From Deltaproteobacteria bacterium (lineage in GTDB: Bacteria > Desulfobacterota > Desulfuromonadia > Geobacterales > DSM-12255), in contig JAGFXN010000142.1 of the NCBI GenBank assembly GCA_017861215.1, positions 1-5,600 on the forward strand: a stretch of DNA of 5,600 bases, read 5' to 3'. Positions 1 through 5,600 of the stretch are shown here, one piece after another. The notes under the pieces are model-generated. The model saw only the letters and a program-made list of their open reading frames with translations. It searched no databases and was not told the origin of the DNA. Each line of letters starts with the position of its first letter. Position 1 is the stretch's first letter. Made by a program: the position numbers and the translations under genes.

Positions 1-311
1 CGCTCGTCAACATCAATGCCTACCATCAGCCCGGGGTTGAGGCCGGCAAGAAGGCGGCGGGGAAGGTTCTGTCTCTGCAGCAGAGCATCATCAGCTTTTT
101 GCGCAACAGCCCGGGGCTACGCTTTACCGCCGCGGAAACAGCCGTGGGACTTGGTTGTGGCGAGCAGACGGAAACTGTTTTCCGTATCCTGCAGCATCTT
201 GGTGCAAACCGCGCTCACGGCATCAGGATGGAGCGGCAGGAGCCGGTCTGGGAGAGCCTGTTTTGTTTCCATCCGGAAACTCCGGATGTGAAACCATCAG
301 TTTCCGTTTGA
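1..311 (+). CDS. pgi: Glucose-6-phosphate isomerase, C-terminal part (5' end outside window)
   Basis: This is the last 102 codons of a gene that enters from the left edge, read in the frame starting at base 3 and ending with TGA at 309-311. Its first residues, INAYHQPGVEAGKK, match the second Pgi signature (Q-x-G-V-E-x-x-K). In this family that lysine (codon 48-50) is the active-site base that helps open and isomerise the sugar. A His stands where many Pgi proteins have Asp or Asn before the Gln, as I recall for the cyanobacterial/Geobacter-like branch. The enzyme interconverts glucose-6-phosphate and fructose-6-phosphate in the cytoplasm, in glycolysis and gluconeogenesis. After the signature come about 80 residues resembling a small helical or winged-helix extension (roughly SIISFLRNSPGLRFTAAE onward), longer than the E. 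coli-type C-terminus. The TTG at 99 and the ATGs at 16 and 155 are internal or out of frame, not starts. The identity rests mainly on the signature, because only the end is visible. Confidence 0.9.
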   Translation, partial: LVNINAYHQPGVEAGKKAAGKVLSLQQSIISFLRNSPGLRFTAAETAVGLGCGEQTETVFRILQHLGANRAHGIRMERQEPVWESLFCFHPETPDVKPSVSV

Positions 312-494
312 GAAAGCGGGGATTTTTTTGTTTTGGCAAGGAGATCGAGGGATTGCGCGGAGGCCCTTGATAATCCGCCACACAATTTTGCTTGCAAAAT
401 TGGACCGCGAAGGCGCCCTGTAAGGGGCGGCCGCTAGGCCGAGTCACAAGCAAGACCGAAGATTGACGCCGCCAGGGCGAAAAAGCACCCTTTC
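312..494. repeat. Long imperfect palindromic intergenic element
   Basis: The gene-free gap after pgi folds back on itself. The outer arms are GAAAGCGGGGATTTTTTT (312-329) and CGAAAAAGCACCCTTTC (478-494), which are imperfect reverse complements. Comparing the left half with the reverse complement of the right half shows further shared blocks in the same order: a T-run, TGGC, then TTGC. Near the middle is a perfect inverted repeat, CAATTTTGC (383-391) and GCAAAATTG (394-402), with a 2-base centre. The right half also carries smaller GC hairpins, such as CGCCCT/AGGGGCG around 414-429 and GGCC/GGCC at 429-440. The layout suggests a dispersed repetitive extragenic palindrome or a remnant miniature element lying between two converging genes. 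It resembles intergenic elements I associate with Geobacter genomes, but that is memory and copy number cannot be seen here. No ORF or RNA gene was recognised in it. Confidence 0.5.
383..402. repeat. Perfect AT-rich inverted repeat at the core of the intergenic element
   Basis: CAATTTTGC and GCAAAATTG form 9-base arms around a TT centre. As RNA this gives an 8-bp stem with a CTTG loop, in either direction apart from the loop sequence. No T-run follows on either strand, so it is not a textbook intrinsic terminator. It could be a protein site, the fold point of the larger palindrome, or the junction of two inverted element halves. Confidence 0.7.
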
Positions 495-504
495 CGGGCC
501 GAAA
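478..504 (-). terminator. Possible weak terminator after the DUF2721 gene
   Basis: Read on the reverse strand just past the TAG stop, the sequence is GGCCCGGAAAGGGTGCTTTTT. This is a short CCC/GGG stem (extendable by a G-T pair) with a GGAAA loop, and a run of five T follows two bases later. The stem is weak, so termination may rely on the larger palindrome next to it. The T7 run at 323-329 on the forward strand may play a similar part for pgi, but no strong hairpin directly precedes it. Confidence 0.3.
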
Positions 505-936
505 CTATTTAGGGCCGATACGTAGATTGAGGGTGGCAAGGAAAACTTCTTGCAGAAAGCAGAGAAGACCGATCATCAGCGCAAGCATCGCCAGGATGAA
601 GCTGAGCGACACCGCTGTTCTCGAGTCGAAATCAATGTAGGAACCGAAGAAAAGAATGGCGATGACGGCGCAGACCAGGAGTGCCGCTACCGTGCAGGCG
701 GTAATGGCAATGTTGATGTAGCGGGCGCGGCGCTTCAGATTACTCCTGATGGCCGGGGCATGCTCCGGCGATGCGTCCTCCAGTTTTGCTTCGAGCATCC
801 TGGCACGGTCAATGACCCTGGCAAGACGGTTGGTTATCACCCCCAGCAGAGACCCGACCGCGGTCAGGAGGAATACCGGGGCAATTGCAAGCTGAATGGC
901 ATGGGCAACCCCGCTGACATTGACGAGTTCTCGCAT
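505..936 (-). CDS. DUF2721 family small integral membrane protein
   Basis: A 143-residue protein that appears complete. The start ATG (CAT at 934-936) is preceded on its own strand by GGAGGT (943-948), six bases away, which fixes the start well; the stop is TAG at 505-507. Three hydrophobic segments are visible at about residues 12-35, 74-97 and 107-127. Between the first two lies a charged segment (about 36-72, NRLARVIDRARMLEAKLED then a basic RSNLKRRARYIN stretch) that probably forms a helical hairpin on the cytoplasmic side. This size and pattern, including the R-x-x-R-x-x-x-L-E motif after the first helix, match what I know of DUF2721 proteins, whose function is unknown. There is no cleavable signal peptide; the first helix looks like a membrane anchor. 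The gene is divergent from the glutamate dehydrogenase gene (90-base gap) and convergent with pgi. Nothing in the sequence suggests a substrate, so no function is assigned. Confidence 0.85.
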   Translation of the reverse strand: MRELVNVSGVAHAIQLAIAPVFLLTAVGSLLGVITNRLARVIDRARMLEAKLEDASPEHAPAIRSNLKRRARYINIAITACTVAALLVCAVIAILFFGSYIDFDSRTAVSLSFILAMLALMIGLLCFLQEVFLATLNLRIGPK

Positions 937-942
937 TCAAAC

Positions 943-948
943 ACCTCC
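943..948 (-). promoter_or_regulatory. Ribosome binding site of the DUF2721 gene
   Basis: GGAGGT on the reverse strand (ACCTCC on the forward strand), with a six-base spacer to the ATG. It is a near-consensus Shine-Dalgarno and decides the start. Confidence 0.8.
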
Positions 949-965
949 ATCTTGATGTCACCGCA

Positions 966-978
966 CAGAAATTTTCTG
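966..978. promoter_or_regulatory. Short palindrome in the divergent promoter region, candidate operator
   Basis: CAGAAA and TTTCTG flank a single T, a perfect 6-base inverted repeat. It sits about where the DUF2721 transcript would start and in the -35 area of the candidate gdh promoter. A protein bound here could affect both genes. The site is short and could be chance; no regulator family is suggested by its sequence. Confidence 0.3.
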
Positions 979-979
979 C

Positions 980-1007
980 AGTGTACCCAATAGTATCTTT
1001 CGTGCAA
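980..1007 (-). promoter_or_regulatory. Candidate sigma-70 promoter for the DUF2721 gene
   Basis: On the reverse strand TTGCAC (1002-1007) and TACACT (980-985) are separated by 16 bases. Each matches the -35 and -10 consensus at four of six positions. The position leaves a leader of roughly 35-40 bases before the ATG. It overlaps the 5' leader and promoter area of the divergent gdh gene. Confidence 0.35.
991..996 (+). promoter_or_regulatory. Candidate -10 box for the glutamate dehydrogenase gene
   Basis: TAGTAT resembles a -10 hexamer (five of six matches to TATAAT) and lies about 30 bases before the ATG. No convincing -35 lies 16-18 bases upstream, where AGAAAT/GAAATT overlap the palindrome. 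If real, the promoter may need an activator or use another sigma factor. Confidence 0.25.
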
Positions 1008-1014
1008 CCGGAAA

Positions 1015-1020
1015 AGGAGG
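1015..1020 (+). promoter_or_regulatory. Ribosome binding site of the glutamate dehydrogenase gene
   Basis: AGGAGG is a perfect Shine-Dalgarno core with a six-base spacer to the ATG at 1027, which strongly supports that start. Confidence 0.85.
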
Positions 1021-1026
1021 GCAACG

Positions 1027-3981
1027 ATGAAAAGTGAGTCCGCAGCGGTGAAGTTCAAGGTTGATATCGCTGCCAACCGCCGCTGGCTGCGCGAGCAGAT
1101 GAACCCGTATTATTTCATTACCATGAAAGATGAACCCCAGGCAAATGCCATGCTCGAACGGGAACTCGGCACCCTCGCCTTCAACCGCCGTCTGGTGCTT
1201 GCCGACAGGGAGAAGTCTCTTGTTCTGGCGCTGGTAAACCGCCCCGGAACCCTTTATGAAACCCTGAGCAGGATTCAGGAGAGAGAAGTCTCCTACGCCA
1301 TGATAGCTCATTCTCACGGTCCCCTTCCCGGCATGGAGCAGTCGCTGGAGATACAGCGCTTTGAGTTCGACCGCAAGAGCAATCAGGAGATTCTCGCCGG
1401 CGCGGCGGCAGTTGTGCCGGCTGGGGTAGAGCGCAGGATTGCGGCAGAGATACAGCAAAATTACCGCGCCTTCGACATGAAGGATTTTGACCGGCTGCTG
1501 CGGATTATCTGGCTGAATAACGAAAGCTACGTAACAATCTCCCCGGCGGCCAGAGTTGCCCAGATACTGCTGCTGCTGCAGCGGGGCAACCGGAGCGGCG
1601 GCTTTTATCTGGGGCTTGAGGAGATGCCGGGCGGACGGGAGTACCGGGTCCTTTTTGCTGTCGGCAACCCGCCGCAGCGTGACTTCCTGCAGCAGATCAT
1701 GGAGGTGTTCAACCGCCTGGATCTCGGCGTCAACCGGGCGTACTGCCTCACCATCAGCAACGGCACCCACCCCTATTTTCTCGGCACTTTTTATGTGCAG
1801 CGCCGTGACGGCGGCATCCTGCAAAACGACTCCGAGCAGTTCCGCCGGCTCAGGCAGGAATTGTCCGCCACCCAGATACTGGCAACACGCTCCTACAGCT
1901 ATCGGGAGTTTGTTGTCAACAGGGTCATGGGCGGCGAGGATGCCGTCCTGATGAACGTCTTCATCGCTTTCTGCCATACCAATCTTGCCCACAGCAGGCC
2001 TGACCGTTTCGGCATAGATGACGTCCAGAGCGCATTTCATGCGCATCCTGACATCTCGCTGCAGCTCTCCGCACTTTTCCGGGCCAGATTCGATCCCGCC
2101 ACGGGAGACCGCGCCGCTGTTTATGAAGCGGCTCTCGGCGAAAGCCGGCGTGCGGTGGCAGAGTACAATACCGGGCACAAATATCTTGACGAGTTACGGC
2201 GCACCATCTTTACCTGCTGCCTTACCTTCATCACCCATACGCTGAAGACCAACTTCTTTGTCCTTGAAAAACAGGCGCTCTCCTTCCGGCTCGATCCTGC
2301 CTATCTGGCGACACTGGGCGAAGAGGCACTTGCTGATCTGCCGGCCGTCACACCGTTCCGGGTGACCTTTTTCTTCAGCCGCTTCGGCTTCGGCTACCAT
2401 ATCGGCTTTTCCGACATCGCCCGTGGCGGCTGGCGCACCGTAATCGCCAGAAACCAGGATGATTTCATCACCAATGCCAATAACCTCTTCCGGGAAAACT
2501 TTGTCCTTGCCCATACCCAACATCTGAAAAACAAGGATATCTACGAAGGAGGTTCGAAACTGGTAACCATTCTCAACGTCTCCGACATGCGCCAGGGTGA
2601 GAGAGGGCTTGAAGAGTGGCGGCTGTTCAAGCTCCAGTATGGCATTACCAACGCATTTCTCGATATTTTCGTGACAAGGGACGGCGTTGCCACCCATCCG
2701 CAGGTTATCGACTATTATCGTGAAGATGAGCCGATAGAGCTGGGGCCTGACGAGAATATGCAGGACAGCATGGTGGAAGCGATCGCCTGGCTGTCTGCCA
2801 GGCGCGGCTATATCCTCGGCATCGGCCTTATGTCGAGCAAGCGGGTCGGGATCAATCACAAGGAGTACGGCGTAACATCTGCCGGTGTGGTAAAATTTGC
2901 CGAAATTACCCTGAAGGAACTTGGTGTTGATAGCCGGTGCGACCCGTACAGCGTCAAGTTTACCGGCGGCACCAACGGCGACGTCGCCGGCAATGCCCTG
3001 CGGCTGCTGCTGGAGCGCTCGCCGCAGGTAAAGATAACCCTGATCCTTGACGGCACAGCCGCCCTGTTCGACCCGGAGGGGGCTGATCATGCAGAGCTGC
3101 GCCAGATACTGCTCAGGGAGGATCTGGACTGCTTCCCTCCGCAAGCGCTTCATCAGGGCGGCTTCATGCTCTTCAGAAGCGGCAGCCGCCGCGAAGGGCT
3201 GCGGGATATCTACCGGAAGGTGAGTGCCACTGCCGGCGGCAGCAGAGAAGAGTGGATATCGACAGATGAATTCTCCAGGGAGTACGGCAGCCTGCCGTTT
3301 ACGGTGCAGGCGGATATTTTCATTCCGGCCGGCGGCAGACCGGAAACCATCGATAGCGGCAACTGGGAGAAATTCTTTCTTCCCGGCGGCAGCCCTTCGG
3401 CAAAAGCGATTATTGAAGGAGCTAACTCTTTTATCACTCCGGAAGCGAGGATCCAGTTGCAAAAGCGCGGCGTCATCATCATGCGCGATGCTTCTGCCAA
3501 CAAGTGCGGGGTCATCTCCTCTTCGTACGAAATCATTGCCAATCTCCTGTTAACAGAGAAAGAGTTTCTTGCCGAAAAAGAACGGTACGTCAGGGATGTC
3601 CTGGCTATTCTGGAAAAGCGGGCCGAGGATGAAGCGAAGCTTATTTTCAGAAGAAGACGCGAGGACCCGGGACTTCTCTGCACCGAGATATCCGACGCAC
3701 TCAGCGGCGAGATCAATGCCAATTACAGCAGGCTGTTCCGCTTCTTCCAGGGCAGACCGGAGCTCGCACTGCAGCCGCTCTACCGAAAAGCGATTTTCGC
3801 CCATCTGCCGCAGATGCTGCGTGCAGAGCCGCGCTACCGGCAGCGGCTCAAGCGGCTGCCGCCAAAGTATCTCTCAGCGATCCTGGCAGCGGAGATCGGC
3901 TCATCAATGGTGTATCAAGGGGATCGGAATGCGGCTTTCGAGGATGAGGTGCTTCTGCATCTGCAGAGGTGCTTCCGGTAA
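1027..3981 (+). CDS. Large-type glutamate dehydrogenase (about 110 kDa, probably NAD-dependent)
   Basis: This 984-residue cytoplasmic enzyme should catalyse oxidative deamination of glutamate to 2-oxoglutarate and ammonia. The start is fixed by the AGGAGG site. Residues about 64-115 (LVLALVNRPGTLYETLSRIQ...) look like an ACT-type regulatory domain, within an N-terminal region of about 400 residues typical of large GDHs. The catalytic half carries the family hallmarks: GFSDIARGGWR (460-470, glutamate-binding loop), HTQHLKNKDIYEGGSK (496-511, holding the expected catalytic and substrate lysines), GGTNGDVAGN (647-656, glycine-rich turn of the nucleotide fold), EGANSFITPEAR (797-808) and SANKCGVISSSYEI (823-836). 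The length fits the roughly 1000-residue GDH2/115-kDa class rather than the 450-residue hexameric GdhA or the 1600-residue 180-kDa class. NAD preference is inferred from that class, not read from a residue. Small departures are Tyr506, where many relatives have Pro, and Cys827, where many have Gly. The gene stands alone and is followed by a GC hairpin. Confidence 0.92.
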   Translation: MKSESAAVKFKVDIAANRRWLREQMNPYYFITMKDEPQANAMLERELGTLAFNRRLVLADREKSLVLALVNRPGTLYETLSRIQEREVSYAMIAHSHGPLPGMEQSLEIQRFEFDRKSNQEILAGAAAVVPAGVERRIAAEIQQNYRAFDMKDFDRLLRIIWLNNESYVTISPAARVAQILLLLQRGNRSGGFYLGLEEMPGGREYRVLFAVGNPPQRDFLQQIMEVFNRLDLGVNRAYCLTISNGTHPYFLGTFYVQRRDGGILQNDSEQFRRLRQELSATQILATRSYSYREFVVNRVMGGEDAVLMNVFIAFCHTNLAHSRPDRFGIDDVQSAFHAHPDISLQLSALFRARFDPATGDRAAVYEAALGESRRAVAEYNTGHKYLDELRRTIFTCCLTFITHTLKTNFFVLEKQALSFRLDPAYLATLGEEALADLPAVTPFRVTFFFSRFGFGYHIGFSDIARGGWRTVIARNQDDFITNANNLFRENFVLAHTQHLKNKDIYEGGSKLVTILNVSDMRQGERGLEEWRLFKLQYGITNAFLDIFVTRDGVATHPQVIDYYREDEPIELGPDENMQDSMVEAIAWLSARRGYILGIGLMSSKRVGINHKEYGVTSAGVVKFAEITLKELGVDSRCDPYSVKFTGGTNGDVAGNALRLLLERSPQVKITLILDGTAALFDPEGADHAELRQILLREDLDCFPPQALHQGGFMLFRSGSRREGLRDIYRKVSATAGGSREEWISTDEFSREYGSLPFTVQADIFIPAGGRPETIDSGNWEKFFLPGGSPSAKAIIEGANSFITPEARIQLQKRGVIIMRDASANKCGVISSSYEIIANLLLTEKEFLAEKERYVRDVLAILEKRAEDEAKLIFRRRREDPGLLCTEISDALSGEINANYSRLFRFFQGRPELALQPLYRKAIFAHLPQMLRAEPRYRQRLKRLPPKYLSAILAAEIGSSMVYQGDRNAAFEDEVLLHLQRCFR

Positions 3982-3991
3982 AGGTCAATAT

Positions 3992-4016
3992 CGGGGCGGC
4001 AGCAGTTGCCGCCCCG
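3992..4016 (+). terminator. GC-rich hairpin after gdh, possible terminator
   Basis: Ten bases after the gdh stop, CGGGGCGGCA (3992-4001) pairs perfectly with TGCCGCCCCG (4007-4016) around a five-base GCAGT loop. The stem is very stable and well placed to end or protect the gdh transcript. It lacks the following T-run (GGTCAATGG comes next), so it is not a full intrinsic terminator; it may act in 3' end stabilisation or together with Rho. Confidence 0.6.
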
Positions 4017-4054
4017 GGTCAATGGCAAGCAACGATGTCAAATTCATTACCCTC

Positions 4055-4060
4055 TATAAT
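4055..4060 (+). promoter_or_regulatory. Candidate -10 box for the GH13 gene
   Basis: A perfect TATAAT lies between the gdh hairpin and the next gene, 39-51 bases before the candidate starts, which suggests the amylase-family gene has its own promoter. No good TTGACA-like -35 lies 16-18 bases upstream (that area reads AACGATGT). Confidence 0.4.
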
Positions 4061-4110
4061 CTTCTTCCGTGATATGATACCTGAGAAATCAACTGAAAAT
4101 GAGACCCGCA

Positions 4111-5600
4111 ATGACTAATTCCGAGGCAATAAAGGCATATTTCCCCTATTCACTGCAGATTCGCAAAGCGGTCTGGGAGCGTCTTTCGTTGGCAGATGTC
4201 CATAGTGACATCCGCAGGTCGAAAAAACCGAAAATCTTCTTCTACCGGGAGCTGGCAGCAAGGCTTGGGGCAGAAGGGAAACCCGTTCTCGCCGGCGAGC
4301 TGAATCTCTATTCCCTGCAGCTGACTATACAGCGGCATATTGTGAGCAGCTACCTGGAAAAGCAATGTCCGGAGATCCTGCCGGCTCTGCTGCAGGCGGC
4401 CGGCATTCTGCCCGGCTCTGCCGGGATCGAAACGCTGGCAGGTACTTTCTGCCGCCTTTTTCCAGGAGAGCCGTTTCTCGACAACCCTCTGCTTGACCCG
4501 GCTGTATGGCTGACAGGCGACAAGGATCCTGCCGACCGTCTGAAGATGCTCGTCGCGGAGATTCTCATCCTCTCTGTCGCCGCCTCTAACCAGGCGGTCG
4601 AGAGTTTTCGCGAAGTGATCGACTGGCAGGAGCTTATTGCCAGCAGCGCTTCCGCCCAAACAGTAGCGGCCATGGAAAAGCTGCTTGCGGCAGCGCCGCC
4701 GGTAGACTCACTCGGGCTTTCTCTCCCCGAGATCCTCCGGCTGCCGCAGCTGGCGGCACCGGATTCCCTCCACGAGCAGCTCAGGTTCATGCAGATGCAC
4801 TGGCAACACGTACTGCCTGCAGACATCCTGCCGGAGATCATGGGTGCATTTGCACTGATCGAGGAGGAAGGACGGCTCTTCATGCACCACGGTGAGCCTG
4901 CCGGCGCACCGGTACTCGAATTCTGGACAAACCTGACAACGCCGGGGACAAACGACTACTATCCCGAGCCGGAGCGCTTCTCAGCCGACACCGACTGGAT
5001 GCCGAACGTAGTGCTGCTGGCGAAGATGGTCTATGTCTGGCTCGGGCAGCTCTCAAAAAAATACGCCGCAGAGATTACCCGGCTGGACCAGATTCCTGAT
5101 GCCGAACTGGACAGTCTTGCCGCCTGGGGCATCACCGGGCTCTGGCTGATCGGTCTTTGGGAGCGTTCGCCCGCCTCGCAGCAGATAAAGCGGCTTTGCG
5201 GCAACCCGGAGGCGATATCCTCCGCCTACTCTCTTTTCGACTACACGATCGCTGTCGACCTCGGCGGCGAGGAGGCACTCTGGCATCTGCGGGAGCGTGC
5301 CCTCAAACGCGGCATCAGACTTGCCAGCGACATGGTGCCGAACCACACCGGACTCCTCTCGAAATGGACCATCGAACATCCCGACTGGTTTGTGCAGCTT
5401 GAGTACCCCCCCTACCCCGCTTACAGCTTTACCGGGGTCGACCTCTCCCCATCGCCCGATATCAGCCTGCATATCGAGGACGGCTACTGGGAGCGGCGTG
5501 ATGCAGCGGTTGTCTTCAAGCATTACGACCACCGCAACGGCCGCACCAGGTACATCTACCACGGCAATGACGGCTCCAGCACCCCCTGGAACGATACGGC
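4111..5600 (+). CDS. GH13 alpha-amylase-family protein, N-terminal 496 residues (3' end outside window)
   Basis: An uninterrupted forward frame runs from ATG 4111 through the right edge, giving 496 codons without a stop. Residues from about 325 onward form the start of a GH13 (beta/alpha)8 barrel: GITGLWLIGLWERS (341-353) fits the first strands, SAYSLFDYTIAVDLGGEEAL (371-390) fits the usual 'Y-x-x-x-D-Y...G' approach, and DMVPNHTG (407-414) is conserved region I, with Asp407, Asn411 and His412. The catalytic Asp, Glu and Asp of regions II-IV lie beyond the window, so activity cannot be judged. Residues 1 to about 300 are mostly helical-looking and match no domain I recognise. There is no signal peptide, so action on intracellular alpha-glucan (glycogen, maltodextrin) is likely; hydrolase versus transferase cannot be told. 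An in-frame ATG at 4099 would add four residues; I prefer 4111 because TGAGA (4100-4104) is six bases upstream, but both are weak. The TGA at 4075 limits the frame upstream. Confidence 0.88.
   Translation, partial: MTNSEAIKAYFPYSLQIRKAVWERLSLADVHSDIRRSKKPKIFFYRELAARLGAEGKPVLAGELNLYSLQLTIQRHIVSSYLEKQCPEILPALLQAAGILPGSAGIETLAGTFCRLFPGEPFLDNPLLDPAVWLTGDKDPADRLKMLVAEILILSVAASNQAVESFREVIDWQELIASSASAQTVAAMEKLLAAAPPVDSLGLSLPEILRLPQLAAPDSLHEQLRFMQMHWQHVLPADILPEIMGAFALIEEEGRLFMHHGEPAGAPVLEFWTNLTTPGTNDYYPEPERFSADTDWMPNVVLLAKMVYVWLGQLSKKYAAEITRLDQIPDAELDSLAAWGITGLWLIGLWERSPASQQIKRLCGNPEAISSAYSLFDYTIAVDLGGEEALWHLRERALKRGIRLASDMVPNHTGLLSKWTIEHPDWFVQLEYPPYPAYSFTGVDLSPSPDISLHIEDGYWERRDAAVVFKHYDHRNGRTRYIYHGNDGSSTPWNDT

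Noticed and set aside
271..287. ATCCGG/CCGGAT inverted repeat near the pgi stop
   Set aside because: It lies inside the pgi coding sequence, is only six bases per arm, and has no T-run directly after it, so it is probably incidental.
312..504. Possible tRNA or known riboswitch in the palindromic gap
   Set aside because: No cloverleaf with anticodon arm and T-loop was found, and no riboswitch consensus I know is present; the structure is explained better by a long inverted repeat.
550..993. Forward open frame opposite the DUF2721 gene
   Set aside because: The translation is highly charged and repetitive, typical of the antisense of a membrane protein, while the reverse frame has three clear membrane helices and a strong ribosome binding site.
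958..2178. Reverse-strand open frame (406 codons) over the 5' half of gdh and its promoter
   Set aside because: Antisense shadow of gdh codon structure; the product is low in recognisable motifs and it would run through the divergent promoter region.
2194..3462. Long reverse-strand open frame (422 codons) inside gdh
   Set aside because: It lies wholly antisense to a well-supported glutamate dehydrogenase, has no good ribosome binding site, and its product has no recognisable domain. Long antisense frames are common opposite high-GC genes.
3569..4072. Forward open frame overlapping the gdh 3' end and the hairpin
   Set aside because: Out of frame with gdh through most of its length, Ser/Arg-rich, and no ribosome binding site; a frame shadow.
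4150..4883. Reverse-strand open frames (169 and 177 codons) opposite the GH13 gene
   Set aside because: They overlap each other and an uninterrupted forward frame with GH13 motifs; the products are Ser/Arg-rich shadow sequences.
1..5600. Defence system, CRISPR array, insertion sequence or prophage
   Set aside because: No transposase, integrase, nuclease or spacer-repeat pattern was seen; the coding genes are metabolic or small-membrane proteins.

Overview
This 5.6 kb window looks like ordinary chromosomal DNA from a high-GC Gram-negative bacterium. The Pgi tail, the large glutamate dehydrogenase and the intergenic palindrome together remind me of Geobacter-type Desulfuromonadota. That placement comes from remembered protein style and was not tested by a database search.

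Layout: (1) Bases 1-311 are the 3' end of a forward glucose-6-phosphate isomerase gene (pgi), including the active-site signature and a C-terminal helical extension. (2) Bases 312-504 are a gene-free gap filled by a long imperfect palindrome, centred on a perfect AT-rich inverted repeat. It lies between the convergent ends of pgi and the next gene. (3) Bases 505-936 (reverse) encode a small three-helix membrane protein of the DUF2721 type. (4) Bases 937-1026 are a compact divergent control region with a ribosome binding site for each flanking gene, candidate promoters and a short palindrome. (5) Bases 1027-3981 (forward) encode a 984-residue glutamate dehydrogenase of the large (about 110 kDa), probably NAD-dependent class. 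(6) Bases 3982-4110 hold a strong GC hairpin and a TATAAT box. (7) From about 4111 to the right edge runs the 5' part of a forward GH13 alpha-amylase-family gene, still open at 5600. It has an N-terminal region of about 300 residues that I do not recognise.

The gene set is central carbon and nitrogen metabolism: Pgi interconverts glucose-6-P and fructose-6-P, the GH13 protein probably acts on alpha-glucans such as glycogen or maltodextrin, and the glutamate dehydrogenase links glutamate to 2-oxoglutarate. They do not form an obvious operon, since orientation changes and a hairpin separates gdh from the amylase gene. I see no mobile element, CRISPR array, RNA gene or defence system. The points most worth a second look are the palindromic element at 312-494, the unassigned N-terminal domain of the GH13 protein, and the compact divergent promoter with its palindrome.
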